DNA of 64,000 nt from Maricurvus nonylphenolicus (GCF_042854845.1 NZ_AP031498.1:5146001-5210000); one strand, 5' to 3'. Positions 50,901 to 60,971 are shown, counted from the stretch's first letter. A program made the numbers and translations. The notes: generated from the letters alone by a model not told the origin.

Positions 50901-53531
50901 TTACAGCTCGCGCGCTACCTCTTTCACGTCAAAGACTTCGATCTGATCGCCGATCTTAACGTCGTAGTTCTTAACACCAATACCACACTCGGTACCGTTA
51001 CGAACTTCGTTAACGTCATCTTTAAAGCGACGCAGGGATTCCAGCTCGCCTTCGAAGATCACAACGTTGTCACGCAGTACGCGAATAGGCTTGTTGCGGT
51101 AAACCACACCTTCGGTAACCATACAGCCAGCTACCTGACCGAACTTCGGAGAGCGGAAAACGTCACGCACATCGGCGATACCAACGATTTCTTCAACACG
51201 CTCAGGCTCCAGCATACCGGACAGAGCGCCTTTCACTTCGTCGATCAGCTGATAGATGATGCTGTAGTAACGAATTTCAACAGACTCATCTTCGGCCTGC
51301 TTACGGGTACCCGCGCTGGCACGTACGTTAAAGCCGATCACAATGGCACCAGTACTCAGCGCCAGGTTAACGTCGTTTTCAGTAATACCACCGACACCGG
51401 CAGACACAACGTTCACCTGAACTTCTTCGTTACCAATTTCCATCAGGGCTGCCTGGATAGCTTCCAGAGAACCACGTACATCGGTCTTCAGTACGACTGG
51501 CAATGTTTTCTGTTGGTCTGCACCCATACCAGCAAACATATTTTCCAGTTTGGCAGCCTGCTGACGCTGCTGCTTTTCCTTGCGCTCTTTCTCGGCACGG
51601 AACTCGGCAACTTCACGGGCTTTACGCTCGTCAGGTACAACCACAAATTCGTCACCGGCATTCGGGGCAGAGTCCAGACCCAGAATTTCTACCGGGGTAG
51701 AAGGACCGGCGTCTTTGGTTTGCTGACCCAGCTCGTTAGTCATCGCACGCATACGACCGAAGCTTTGACCGGCCAGCATAATGTCACCACGCTTAAGATG
51801 ACCAGCCTGAACCAGAACGGTGGCAACAACACCACGGCCTTTATCAACGCGGGATTCAACAACCACACCGCGAGCCGGTACATCTACAGGTGCTTTCAGC
51901 TCCAGCAGTTCGGCTTGCAGGGATACGGCTTCCAGCAGCTCGTCGATACCTTGACCGGTGTGCGCCGATACGTTGATAAACTGCGTATCACCACCCCAGT
52001 CTTCAGGGATAACGTCTTTCGCAGCCAGTTCGTTTTTAACACGATCCGGATCAGCGGTTTCTTTATCACACTTGTTCACCGCAACCACGATAGGTACGCC
52101 AGCAGCACGGGCGTGCTGAACCGCTTCTTCGGTTTGTGGCATCACACCATCGTCAGCAGCAACAACCAGAATAACCACGTCAGTACACTGGGCACCACGA
52201 GCACGCATAGCGGTAAACGCGGCGTGTCCCGGTGTATCCAGGAAGGCGATCTCGCCGTGACCTGTTGGCACACGGTAAGCACCGATATGCTGAGTAATAC
52301 CACCAGCCTCACCGGAAACCACTTTAGTCTCGCGGATGTAGTCGAGCAGCGAGGTCTTACCGTGGTCAACGTGACCCATAACGGTTACAACCGGTGCGCG
52401 ACTTTCCATGGTGCCGTCAGCTTCGATCGCTTCTTCCAGCTTTTCTTCAACTTCGTTGGCACTCTTGAGTACAACCTTATGGCCCATCTCTTCAACAACC
52501 AGCTGAGCAGTTTCCTGATCCAGCGGCTGATTAATTGTTGCCATTACACCCATCTTCATCAGGTGCTTCATCAATTCACCGGCTTTAACGGTCATCCGTT
52601 GAGCAAGGTCGCCTACGGTAATGGACTCAGGCACTTCAACTTCGTGCACAATTTTTCCTGTTGGCCTTTTAAAGCCATGCTTGTTGTTTAGCTTGATAGC
52701 CTTCTTGCGCGCCGCTTTCTTGGCAGGCTTATCGTCATCCAGGTCGTCATCGATATTTTTAAGCAAATCAACTTTGCTGGATTTCTTGGGACCGGTTTTA
52801 GCCTTCTTAACGGCTTTCTTGCGCGGCGCTTCTTCGGTTTCCGGCTCAGCATCTTCTTCAGCATGATGCTTTTCTTTCTTCTTGCCGTGAGAACCTTTTT
52901 CAGCTTCCTGACGTGCTGCCAGCGCTTCGGCTTCTGCACGTAGTTGCTTCTCGTCTTTCTCAGGTTCAGCCGCTTTCTTGGCCTTGGCTTCTTTCGCTTT
53001 GGCCGGTGCCTCTTCAGCTGCTTCAGGCTCTGCGGCTACCTCTTGCTCGGCTTCGCGCTGTGCAGCTTCCTCTTCTTCGGCCTTGCGACGCAGAGCCGCC
53101 TGACGACGCTCTTCAATGTCATCAACCAGAGGCTGCTTGGCTGGCGCTTCCACCGGAGCCGGTGCCGGTTGCTCGGCAACCACTTCTGGCTCAGGCGCTG
53201 CAACCGGTGCTTCTGCCTCTGGCGTTTCTGCCTGATCGCGCTTAACGTAGGTACGCTTTTTACGCACTTCTACGTTAACGGTTTTGCGACCGCTGCCACT
53301 GCCGGTTTTCAGCGTGGTGGTAGTCTTGCGCTTCAGGGTAATTTTCTTTGGCGCTTCGGTGCTTTCCCCGTGGCTGGTTTTCAAAAATGCCAGCAGGGTT
53401 TGTTTTTCTGCGTCGGACACCGCAGCATCTGCATCGGTGTGCGGCAGGCCAGCCTCGGCCATTTGCTTCAGCAGTCGATCTACTGAGGCACCTACCGATT
53501 TGGCGAGTTCGCTAACTGTTACTTCTGCCAT
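50901..53531 (-). CDS. infB: Translation initiation factor IF-2
   Basis: This 876-residue GTPase delivers fMet-tRNA to the 30S subunit. An N-terminal IF2_N domain (about residues 1-50) is followed by a long Ala/Glu/Lys-rich, low-complexity region (about 90-290). The second IF2_N-like segment, KIVHEVEVPESITVGDLAQRM, precedes the G domain with GHVDHGKT, DTPGH and NKCD (G1, G3, G4). C-terminal domains II to IV complete it. It lies between nusA (21 bp gap) and rbfA. Confidence 0.97.
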   Translation of the reverse strand: MAEVTVSELAKSVGASVDRLLKQMAEAGLPHTDADAAVSDAEKQTLLAFLKTSHGESTEAPKKITLKRKTTTTLKTGSGSGRKTVNVEVRKKRTYVKRDQAETPEAEAPVAAPEPEVVAEQPAPAPVEAPAKQPLVDDIEERRQAALRRKAEEEEAAQREAEQEVAAEPEAAEEAPAKAKEAKAKKAAEPEKDEKQLRAEAEALAARQEAEKGSHGKKKEKHHAEEDAEPETEEAPRKKAVKKAKTGPKKSSKVDLLKNIDDDLDDDKPAKKAARKKAIKLNNKHGFKRPTGKIVHEVEVPESITVGDLAQRMTVKAGELMKHLMKMGVMATINQPLDQETAQLVVEEMGHKVVLKSANEVEEKLEEAIEADGTMESRAPVVTVMGHVDHGKTSLLDYIRETKVVSGEAGGITQHIGAYRVPTGHGEIAFLDTPGHAAFTAMRARGAQCTDVVILVVAADDGVMPQTEEAVQHARAAGVPIVVAVNKCDKETADPDRVKNELAAKDVIPEDWGGDTQFINVSAHTGQGIDELLEAVSLQAELLELKAPVDVPARGVVVESRVDKGRGVVATVLVQAGHLKRGDIMLAGQSFGRMRAMTNELGQQTKDAGPSTPVEILGLDSAPNAGDEFVVVPDERKAREVAEFRAEKERKEKQQRQQAAKLENMFAGMGADQQKTLPVVLKTDVRGSLEAIQAALMEIGNEEVQVNVVSAGVGGITENDVNLALSTGAIVIGFNVRASAGTRKQAEDESVEIRYYSIIYQLIDEVKGALSGMLEPERVEEIVGIADVRDVFRSPKFGQVAGCMVTEGVVYRNKPIRVLRDNVVIFEGELESLRRFKDDVNEVRNGTECGIGVKNYDVKIGDQIEVFDVKEVAREL

Positions 53532-53552
53532 GTTGTATTGTTCCTCAGTAAA

Positions 53553-55055
53553 TTACTTCTCTTCCTCTGATGCTTCATCAGCAAACCAGGGCTCACGTGC
53601 TTTCATAATCAATGCTGCAGCACGTTCTTCATCCATACCTTCGATGTCCAGCAGCTCGTCTACGGCTTGCTCTGCCAGATCATCCATCGTTACCACACCG
53701 CGACTGGCCAACACGAAGGCAAGATGCTTATCCATGCCTTCCATGTTGAGTAAATCTTCTGCAGGTTCGGTATCCAGTTTTTCTTCGCCGGCCAGAGCCT
53801 GGGTCAACAGGGCATCCTTGGCACGCGAGCGCAACTCTTCGGCGATGTCTTCATCAAAGCCGTCGATGTTAAGCATTTCTTCCAGTGGTACGTAAGCCAC
53901 TTCTTCCAGGGTGGTGAAACCTTCTTCAACCAGCACGCCGGCAACGTCTTCATCAACGTCCAGGGCTTCCATAAAGGTTTCCAGGTAGCTACCCGCTTCC
54001 TCTTCCTGCTTGGACTGCCACTCGTCGGTGCTCATCACGTTGATGTCCCAACCGGTCAGCTCACAGGCCAGACGTACGTTTTGACCACCGCGACCAATGG
54101 ACTGGGCCAGGTTGTCTTCATCAACGGCAACGTCCATGGAGTTGGTGTCTTCATCAACCACGATGGATTCGATTTCGGCTGGCGCCATGGCGTTGATGAC
54201 GAACTGGGCCGGGTTGTCGTCCCACAAAATGATATCAACACGCTCACCGCCCAACTCGTTGGATACGGCCTGTACACGTGAACCACGCATACCTACGCAA
54301 GCACCTACCGGATCGATACGACCATCATTGGTAGTTACCGCAATCTTGGCGCGAGAACCGGGATCACGGGCAGCGCCTTTCAGCTCAATCACCTGCTCGG
54401 AAATTTCCGGTACTTCAATCTTAAACAGTTCGATCAACATCTCTGGGCAAGAACGGCTCAGATACAGTTGCGGGCCACGCTGCTCGGTGCGCACATCCAA
54501 CAGCAGGGTACGAACACGATCGCCCATGCGGAATACTTCGCGACCAACCAGTTGATCGCGAGGCAGCAGACCTTCAGCATTGTTGCCCAGATCCACAATA
54601 ATATTGTCGCGAGTCACTTTCTTTACAGTGCCGCTGATCAGCTCGCCAACACGGTGACGGTAAGCTTCAACGATTTGTGCACGCTCGGCTTCGCGAACTT
54701 TTTGTACGATAACCTGCTTGGCAGTTTGCGCGGCGATACGACCAAAACCGACGTTTTCTACCTGCTCTTCGTAGACATCACCCACCTGCAGGCTTTCGTC
54801 TTTTTCATGAGCTTCTTCAGTAGTGAACTCGGTACCCAGAATGGCCATCACGTCATCGGCGACAACGGTCCAGCGACGGTAGGTTTCGTAGTCACCGCTC
54901 TTGCGGTCAATCACAACACGAATGTCGGATTCTTCTTCGTAACGCTTCTTGGTCGCTGTTGCCAACGCCAGTTCAATCGCTTCAAAGATAATGTCGCGAT
55001 CAACACCTTTTTCGTTGGAAACCGCATCGGCTACCAGCAAAATTTCTTTGTTCAT
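53553..55055 (-). CDS. nusA: Transcription termination/antitermination factor NusA
   Basis: This 500-residue protein starts at MNKEILLVADAVSNEKGVD (the frame remains open upstream to 55100). It has the N-terminal polymerase-binding domain, an S1 domain (about residues 135-200), two KH domains (about 230-350, with SIGRGGQNVRLACELTGW) and two C-terminal acidic repeats around EEMLNIDGFDEDIAEELRSR and DELLDIEGMDEERAAAL. The second repeat pair is typical of gammaproteobacteria. Confidence 0.97.
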   Translation of the reverse strand: MNKEILLVADAVSNEKGVDRDIIFEAIELALATATKKRYEEESDIRVVIDRKSGDYETYRRWTVVADDVMAILGTEFTTEEAHEKDESLQVGDVYEEQVENVGFGRIAAQTAKQVIVQKVREAERAQIVEAYRHRVGELISGTVKKVTRDNIIVDLGNNAEGLLPRDQLVGREVFRMGDRVRTLLLDVRTEQRGPQLYLSRSCPEMLIELFKIEVPEISEQVIELKGAARDPGSRAKIAVTTNDGRIDPVGACVGMRGSRVQAVSNELGGERVDIILWDDNPAQFVINAMAPAEIESIVVDEDTNSMDVAVDEDNLAQSIGRGGQNVRLACELTGWDINVMSTDEWQSKQEEEAGSYLETFMEALDVDEDVAGVLVEEGFTTLEEVAYVPLEEMLNIDGFDEDIAEELRSRAKDALLTQALAGEEKLDTEPAEDLLNMEGMDKHLAFVLASRGVVTMDDLAEQAVDELLDIEGMDEERAAALIMKAREPWFADEASEEEK

Positions 55056-55121
55056 GCACGTGCCTCGTTTACCCGAACTTTCATTGCTCAGCAGAGCCAA
55101 TGAATAATCCCTAAATGCCCC

Positions 55122-55577
55122 CTAGAAACGGGGAATAATGTTGGCTTTCTCAATTAACTCAAGTGGCAACAGATATTCGTTATCATCCACCACAACCAAA
55201 ACGTCATCGTCTTCGACGCCGTTTAAGAGTCCTGTAAATTTGCGACGCCCTTCAAAGGCCGAACGCAATTTAATGCTTACCTGCTCGCCGGTGTAGGCGG
55301 CAAATTGTTCCAGCGTGTATAACGGACGATCCATACCTGGTGAAGACACCTCCAGGCTGTACTCACCGGCAATAGGATCTTCTACATCCATCACACTGCT
55401 CACCTGGCGACTGACTTTTTCACAGTCTTCCAGATTCACGCCGCCTTCTTTATCAATATACAAACGTACCGTTGAGTGACGGCCCTGGGAAAAATATTCC
55501 AAACCCCAGAGTTGGCATTCCATGGATTCCACCACGGGTTCCAACAGCTCTTTTAACTGGTCATGCTTCGATGCCAT
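55122..55577 (-). CDS. rimP: Ribosome maturation factor RimP
   Basis: This 151-residue protein of 30S assembly contains GLEYFSQGRHSTVRLYIDKE and the family core VEDPIAGEYSLEVSSPGMDRPL (about residues 69-90). It is the first protein gene after tRNA-fMet in the metY-rimP-nusA-infB order. Confidence 0.95.
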   Translation of the reverse strand: MASKHDQLKELLEPVVESMECQLWGLEYFSQGRHSTVRLYIDKEGGVNLEDCEKVSRQVSSVMDVEDPIAGEYSLEVSSPGMDRPLYTLEQFAAYTGEQVSIKLRSAFEGRRKFTGLLNGVEDDDVLVVVDDNEYLLPLELIEKANIIPRF

Positions 55578-55725
55578 GAGCCTACCTCTTTAAAAATCTC
55601 AAAAACGCTTGAATACTTTTGGGCAAACGCCAGAAACAAAAAATGGGCCCAAGGCCCATCCTACGACTTCAGCTGCAGGCCCTGCAGCTTACTACCACGC
55701 CCTGACGGCGCTTTTTCCACATACA

Positions 55726-55750
55726 AAAAGACCCCTAAAAAGGGGCCTCT
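55726..55750 (-). terminator. Terminator or attenuator downstream of tRNA-fMet
   Basis: On the minus strand GGCCCC-TTTTTA-GGGGTC is followed by five T, about 50 bases after the tRNA. It may end the tRNA transcript or act as a partial stop before rimP. Confidence 0.7.
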
Positions 55751-55796
55751 CTGAATCAGCGTGCTGATTATTATAGCATCAACATGCTTTCGAATT

Positions 55797-55873
<77 letters not shown>

Positions 55874-55914
55874 ATTCCAACTCAGTGAGGCCTCAACCCC
55901 AACCGAGGACGCGA

Positions 55915-55943
55915 ATTATAGGGATGCCCCCTGCCCGGGTCAA
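55915..55943 (-). promoter_or_regulatory. Strong promoter of tRNA-fMet
   Basis: On the minus strand TTGACC (55938-55943), a 17 bp spacer and TATAAT (55915-55920) are followed by a G+C-rich discriminator (TCGCGTCC), the pattern of stringently controlled stable RNA promoters. Confidence 0.85.
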
Positions 55944-56055
55944 GCTAAAATATGGGTAAATTACAGTTATTTTTCAACCACTTGCGCAGACCATTGCAAA
56001 TCCCTATCAGCACCTACACACTGACAGGGCAAACCCGGAAGTTGGCCCCCCAGAA

Positions 56056-56637
56056 ATGATTGACTCTCAACGCATCAACCGCTTTCTCGACCACTACCAG
56101 ATAGATGATCCGGACCTGCTCAGTGCCTGGCTCGGACAATCTTCTATTATCCAGGCCGAACGTGATCAGGTGCTGCTGCAAACTGGCGCCGAGCAAACCC
56201 ATCTGTTTGTGATTCTCAGCGGCCTGATTCGCTACTACTACACCAGCCCCAACGGTAAGGAATGGAACCGGGTGTTTTTTCGAGAGCAGCAGATTATTGG
56301 TTCGCTGAGCGCCTTGCTCACCCAAAGCCCCAGCCGCTTTACCATTGCCGCACTGGAAGCCAGTGAACTGATCGCCACACCTATCGACAGTTTTATAAAA
56401 CTCGGCGATCAATTCCCGCAAATCACACGACTGCAAATACAAGTGACCGAAGAAATGTTTCTACGCAACGAACTGCGTGAAGGCATTCTACTAACGGGCA
56501 ATACCGAAGAGCGCTATCAGTGGCTTATTGGCAATGAGCCCTGGCTGCTGGAGCGGGTACCGCAATACCAGCTGGCCAGCTACTTAGGCATGGATGCGGT
56601 GTCCTTTTCGCGTGTAAAAAGTAAACTTAGCAACTAG
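56056..56637 (+). CDS. Crp/Fnr-type regulator
   Basis: This 193-residue protein has a cyclic-nucleotide-binding-like beta-barrel (about residues 20-125, VLLQTGAEQTHLFVILSGLIRYYY) and a shortened C-terminal helix-turn-helix (VPQYQLASYLGMDAVSFSRVKSKL). Its effector-binding residues do not match those of CRP closely, and the length suggests a stress-type Crp-like protein that may not bind cAMP. It converges with the acyl-CoA synthetase gene, overlapping it by 11 bp. Confidence 0.85.
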   Translation: MIDSQRINRFLDHYQIDDPDLLSAWLGQSSIIQAERDQVLLQTGAEQTHLFVILSGLIRYYYTSPNGKEWNRVFFREQQIIGSLSALLTQSPSRFTIAALEASELIATPIDSFIKLGDQFPQITRLQIQVTEEMFLRNELREGILLTGNTEERYQWLIGNEPWLLERVPQYQLASYLGMDAVSFSRVKSKLSN

Positions 56638-58396
56638 CCTCAACCTTGATCGTTAAACCCAGCACACTGGCCAGGCGATCGCAGACGGCCGCCAGATTCT
56701 CTGCTGAACCAGCCACTTCCACCTCTATACCCCCGGATGCCAGTACCTGCCCCTTCGCCAACACATCAGCGAAACCCTGATCGGCCAGGCTCTCTGCCAC
56801 AGCACCTTCAGCGGTAATGGCGCGCAAGCTGGGCTTATGAATTTTGCCCACAGCCGTGACCGGCAACGCCTCCAAAATCACAATACGCTTGGGACAGGCC
56901 GGACGCTCGTCAATATGGTCCTGAGCATGATTCATCAATTCATCAACGCTAACAGTCTGATCCGGATGCAACTGCACAAACGCCACCGGCAGTTCACCGG
57001 CATAATCATCAGGCCAACCCACCGCAGCCGCCAGGGCCACCGCCGGGTGATCCTCCAGGCAATGCTCTATCATCGCCGGATCGATATTGTGACCACTGCG
57101 AATAATCAGATCCTTGGCTCGCCCGGTAATAAAGAGGTTATTGTCGGCATCCAGATGACCTAGATCACCGGTTCGCAGCCAGCCCTCTGCCAATGGATCT
57201 TCGTCGTGCCCCAGATAACCGGGAAACACCATGGGCCCACGGACACAGATTTCACCACTATCACCGACGTGCTTCGCACCATCTATCAAGACTTCAACCG
57301 GGGCAGAAATGTGCCCGGCACTGCCCGGCACTGTCGGTTTGTCCAGATTAGGCATGGCAATCACACCGGCACACTCGGTCATACCGTAGATAGAATACAG
57401 TGATACTCCGGTCACCCGTTCCACATCACCATACAGGCTGGCAGGCACAGGCGCCCCACCACCGACCATAAAGCGCAGACTGCTGATATCGGCATCCCCC
57501 ACCGGCGTGCCCACCATGGCCGCCACCGAAGTGGGAATACCGCCACTGACACATACTTTATAACGCTCGACCAGCTCCCAGTGTTTGGCAATCACCTGCG
57601 GATCGCGAAACCCCAGTGCCGTTGGCAGCACCATATTCGCCGCTGCGGCAATAGCCCCCAGGCCGTTCACCAGTGCGCCGGCAACATGAAACATGGGCAG
57701 CCCATTGACCCCGGCATCGCCGGGCTGACTGGCCATGGTATTGATATAGGCGAACGCCGTGCACAACTGATTGGTATGGGTATGCAAGGCCAGCTTGGGC
57801 ATACCGGTAGTACCGCCGGTATGGAAATAGGCCGCTACATCATCACCAGCAGGCAACCACTCATCAGGTAATTCATCGGCGCTCTGCTCGGCAAGCAAGG
57901 CATCAAACTGCGACTCGACTTCACCGCCAACGGCAATCAGACGCGGAGCCTTACCACCATTTTCCGCCAGGGTCGCAGCCACCGACTCGGCCTTTTGCCA
58001 AATATCACTAAACGGATTTGGCCCCAGGGCAACAATAACATCGGTTTCCGCCTTGGCCATTAAGCTCGCCAGAGCATCGGCACTCAGCAGCGGGTTTAAC
58101 GGATTGGCGACCCCCACCGCTTCCGCCGCCCACAGGGCGATATGGTTTTGCGGGATATTGGGCAGCAGGATGGAGACAACACCACGTCGTTCACCACTTT
58201 CAGAAAAGGACTGTCGAAACAAACGCGCGGCACGATTCACACTTTGCTGTAACGCCTGGTAGCTGATGGTGACATCCTGCCAGGGATTAACCGAGGTGAG
58301 ATAGGTTAATGCTGTGCGATCACCGTGCTGATCAGCCGCCCAGTTTAGTAATTCATAAACGTTGGTGGCATCGGTCGCCGAGGTTATTGTTGTCAT
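56627..58396 (-). CDS. Acyl-CoA synthetase (AMP-forming)
   Basis: This 589-residue ANL-family ligase has the ATP-binding motif YFHTGGTTGMPKLALHTH. The second motif appears as SIYGMTECAG and the hinge as GWLRTGDLGHLDADNNLFITGRAKDLI. The start at 58396 follows GGGAG; the frame is open to 58471. It activates a carboxylic acid with ATP and CoA. Chain length cannot be told. It is 144 bp downstream of the malic enzyme gene, after a terminator. Confidence 0.9.
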   Translation of the reverse strand: MTTITSATDATNVYELLNWAADQHGDRTALTYLTSVNPWQDVTISYQALQQSVNRAARLFRQSFSESGERRGVVSILLPNIPQNHIALWAAEAVGVANPLNPLLSADALASLMAKAETDVIVALGPNPFSDIWQKAESVAATLAENGGKAPRLIAVGGEVESQFDALLAEQSADELPDEWLPAGDDVAAYFHTGGTTGMPKLALHTHTNQLCTAFAYINTMASQPGDAGVNGLPMFHVAGALVNGLGAIAAAANMVLPTALGFRDPQVIAKHWELVERYKVCVSGGIPTSVAAMVGTPVGDADISSLRFMVGGGAPVPASLYGDVERVTGVSLYSIYGMTECAGVIAMPNLDKPTVPGSAGHISAPVEVLIDGAKHVGDSGEICVRGPMVFPGYLGHDEDPLAEGWLRTGDLGHLDADNNLFITGRAKDLIIRSGHNIDPAMIEHCLEDHPAVALAAAVGWPDDYAGELPVAFVQLHPDQTVSVDELMNHAQDHIDERPACPKRIVILEALPVTAVGKIHKPSLRAITAEGAVAESLADQGFADVLAKGQVLASGGIEVEVAGSAENLAAVCDRLASVLGLTIKVEASC

Positions 58397-58485
58397 AAGG
58401 ACTCCCTTTAATTGTGTTGCTACTCTCTCTTCCTTGAGCTTAATAGCAGCATGCCGGGGGCGCCTTAACATTTACTAAGAAGCAT

Positions 58486-58515
58486 AAAAAAACCCGCCTT
58501 GTGAGCGGGTTTTTA
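58486..58515 (-). terminator. Terminator of the malic enzyme gene
   Basis: AACCCGC and GCGGGTT pair around a seven-base loop; the minus strand has a T run after it, 25 bases past the stop. Confidence 0.85.
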
Positions 58516-58540
58516 ATGGGCCATCCGGGATACGGAGAGC

Positions 58541-59803
58541 TTAGCAGTCTTCCACAGAATTCAGCGGATAGTTGCTTGGGTATGGCAGACGTGCCACACC
58601 GGAATCAATAGCGGCTTGGGCAACTGCACCGGCCACCGCACCCAGCAGACGCGGATCAGTCGGCTTAGGCAGAATGTAGTCAGAGCCAAAGCTCAGCTCA
58701 GCACCACCGTAAGCGGCAGTTACTTCAGCAGGAACATCTTCTTTGGCCAGATCTTTAATGGCCTTAACAGCAGCCAGCTTCATCTCTTCATTAATGGCAG
58801 TGGCGCGAACGTCCAGGGTGCCACGGAACAAGAATGGGAAGCACAGTACGTTGTTTACCTGGTTCGGATAGTCAGAACGGCCAGTAGCCATAATCAAGTC
58901 ATCGCGGGCTTCGTTGGCCAGCTCTGGCTTGATCTCTGGATCCGGGTTGGAGCAGGCAAATACAACAGGCTTGGCAGCCATTTTGTTTAACTGATCAACG
59001 CTCAGCAGGTTGGGACCAGACACGCCGAGGAACGCATCCGCACCTTCAATTGCGTCATCCAGGGTACGAGCATCAGTGTCGTTGGCGAACTCTTCTTTGT
59101 ACTGGTTCAAGCCTTCACGACCTTTGTAGATCACACCTTTGGAATCCAGCATGGTGATGTTTTCGCGCTTGGCACCCGCGCTGATCATCAGATTACAGCA
59201 GGCGTTAGCGGCAGCACCGGCACCCAGGCACACAACCTTGGCGTCTTCGATGGTTTTGCCTTGAATCTCCAGGGCGTTCAACAAACCGGCAACGGTTACA
59301 ATGGCAGTACCGTGCTGGTCGTCGTGGAAAATAGGTACAGAGCAACGGTCAATCAACACGCGCTCAATTTCGAAACACTCAGGCGCCTTGATATCTTCCA
59401 GGTTAATACCGCCGTAGGTGTCGGCAATATTAATCACGGTATCGATAAACGCTTGCGGGTTTTCAGCATTAACCTCTACGTCTACGGAGTCGATGCCAGC
59501 AAAACGCTTAAACAGCAGACTTTTACCTTCCATCACCGGCTTACTTGCCAGTGGGCCCAGGTTACCTAAACCCAGGATGGCGCTGCCATCGGTAATTACG
59601 GCTACCAGGTTACCCTTAGCCGTGTATTTAAAAGCGTTCTCGGGATCTTTGGCAATCTCACGAACGGGTTCCGCAACACCAGGACTGTAAGCCAGAGACA
59701 AATCTTCCTGGGTTTCGGCGGGCGTGGTCAGCTCAACACCCAGCTTTCCTGGTTTAGGAAAAGCATGGTAATCAAGAGCCGCCTTCTTCAATGAATCAGA
59801 CAT
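58541..59803 (-). CDS. maeB: Malic enzyme (short form, without phosphotransacetylase domain)
   Basis: This 420-residue enzyme decarboxylates malate to pyruvate with NAD(P)+. The N-terminal domain shows DLSLAYSPGVAEP and ITDGSAILGLGNLGP. Catalytic Lys and Asp residues follow in FEIERVLIDRCSVPIFHDDQHGTA, and the Rossmann motif is VVCLGAGAAANACC. E. coli MaeB is about 760 residues with a fused Pta-like domain; this protein lacks it. Cofactor choice is not determined. Confidence 0.93.
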   Translation of the reverse strand: MSDSLKKAALDYHAFPKPGKLGVELTTPAETQEDLSLAYSPGVAEPVREIAKDPENAFKYTAKGNLVAVITDGSAILGLGNLGPLASKPVMEGKSLLFKRFAGIDSVDVEVNAENPQAFIDTVINIADTYGGINLEDIKAPECFEIERVLIDRCSVPIFHDDQHGTAIVTVAGLLNALEIQGKTIEDAKVVCLGAGAAANACCNLMISAGAKRENITMLDSKGVIYKGREGLNQYKEEFANDTDARTLDDAIEGADAFLGVSGPNLLSVDQLNKMAAKPVVFACSNPDPEIKPELANEARDDLIMATGRSDYPNQVNNVLCFPFLFRGTLDVRATAINEEMKLAAVKAIKDLAKEDVPAEVTAAYGGAELSFGSDYILPKPTDPRLLGAVAGAVAQAAIDSGVARLPYPSNYPLNSVEDC

Positions 59804-59893
59804 CGTGTTAACCGTAAAAAGTAGAGCTATGCAATAAAGGGCCGTGAAGGATACAGAAGGGCTATGGCCCCCTCAACCCCCGAAAAAATCAAT

Positions 59894-60691
59894 TTATTGT
59901 GCAAAATCACCCTGCTCAAAGGCATAGGGCGACTTCACAGTCATCAACCATTCCTTAAACCCCTTACTTTTCAAGGAGTTAGAGAGCTTTCTGCGGGTAA
60001 GCCAACCGCGTACAACCAGCTTTTTACCCACCAGATCGGATGAAAAACCCACCCAAAAATTAGGGAAATTAGTCGTATCCGCTCGTAAAACAAGCGCTTG
60101 ATCCAGCTCAATCCACAGGGTTTTACCCCCGTCCACACGGGTGACAGTACCTATCAGGCGCTGAAACCCCGTCTTTTCCTGCTGTACTGCAAGCCTGGCC
60201 GGCAAAGGCTGCCAGTCTTCGTGCGCCCAAACACCAGACAGTTTCGCTCGCGCTTGAGACTCAATGGCGGCAAAGCAGTCGGCGTGTTGCACATTGGGCG
60301 GCACCACAATCGCAAAGGCCAAACCTCGAGCCAGCAGGAAGGCCTCCAGGTTTTGTCCGCGGTCATTAAAGATATGACCAAGCACGCGTCCGTAACGATC
60401 GGTTTTTTCTGCCCCTACTAACAACTGTAGCTCGCGAGCCTGATCCAGCCACTGGCTTGCCGCATCAGCGGCCTGTTGTGCCAACGCCTGCGCCGGGCGT
60501 TGATCACGGGCCAACTCCGGGGTATTCACTCCCAGCAGACGTACCTTGCGGCCATCGACCAAACGCAGGGTGTCGCCATCATAAATATGCTCAACACGAA
60601 TTGTCTGCAGTTGCTTCTTATATATAGCCTGAAAAGATGACAATTGTGCGCAGAATGATTCATCCGCCCATGCCAACCGAATAAAAAGCAT
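59894..60691 (-). CDS. Thermonuclease (SNase-like) family protein
   Basis: This secreted nuclease-like protein carries the staphylococcal nuclease fold (about residues 30-160 from the chosen start). Key residues are in YDGDTLRLVDGRKVRLLGVNTPE and GAEKTDRYGRVLGHIF. A C-terminal region of about 100 residues has no named domain. ATG 60691 is chosen because the longer frame (to 60811) would be encoded by the rpmE terminator itself; a TTG at 60718 would give a better signal peptide. It follows rpmE in the conserved order. Confidence 0.82.
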   Translation of the reverse strand: MLFIRLAWADESFCAQLSSFQAIYKKQLQTIRVEHIYDGDTLRLVDGRKVRLLGVNTPELARDQRPAQALAQQAADAASQWLDQARELQLLVGAEKTDRYGRVLGHIFNDRGQNLEAFLLARGLAFAIVVPPNVQHADCFAAIESQARAKLSGVWAHEDWQPLPARLAVQQEKTGFQRLIGTVTRVDGGKTLWIELDQALVLRADTTNFPNFWVGFSSDLVGKKLVVRGWLTRRKLSNSLKSKGFKEWLMTVKSPYAFEQGDFAQ

Positions 60692-60733
60692 AAAAAAAGC
60701 GCCGATGACGTAAGCCAACGGCGCTTTTTTTGA
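60691..60733 (-). terminator. Terminator of rpmE, overlapping the nuclease gene start region
   Basis: AGCGCCG and CGGCGCT pair around 14 bases, with T runs on both sides. On the minus strand it lies 23 bases after the rpmE stop and partly inside the nuclease upstream frame. Confidence 0.82.
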
Positions 60734-60755
60734 ATTCGCTTGCAAGCGCAAAAGC

Positions 60756-60971
60756 TTACTTCTTGAGGCTGCGGCCAGCGAAGCGTTGCTTGAACTTATC
60801 AACACGACCACCGGTGGTCGCTTGCTTCTGCTTACCGGTGTAGAAAGGGTGACACGCGGAACATACGTCCAGGTGAACAGCCTTAGCCATGGTAGAACCG
60901 GTAGTGATGACGTTGCCGCAAGAACAAGTGGCAGTCATTTCGCCGTAATTAGGATGAATATCTGCTTTCAT
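60756..60971 (-). CDS. rpmE: 50S ribosomal protein L31 (zinc type)
   Basis: This 71-residue protein begins MKADIHPNYGEMTATCSCGN, fixing the start at 60971. The four zinc ligands are retained (CSC and CSAC), so this is the zinc-containing form and not the zinc-independent paralogue. It diverges from priA. Confidence 0.96.
   Translation of the reverse strand: MKADIHPNYGEMTATCSCGNVITTGSTMAKAVHLDVCSACHPFYTGKQKQATTGGRVDKFKQRFAGRSLKK

Noticed and set aside
50778..52691. A 637-codon open frame on the plus strand opposite rbfA/infB
   Set aside because: Its translation has no recognisable domain and reads like the antisense of infB. The minus strand encodes a full IF-2 with all GTPase motifs.
55874..56055. 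Search for a tRNA-Leu gene upstream of tRNA-fMet, as in Pseudomonas
   Set aside because: No cloverleaf or T-loop motif is present. The interval contains the tRNA-fMet promoter and the leader of the Crp-like gene.
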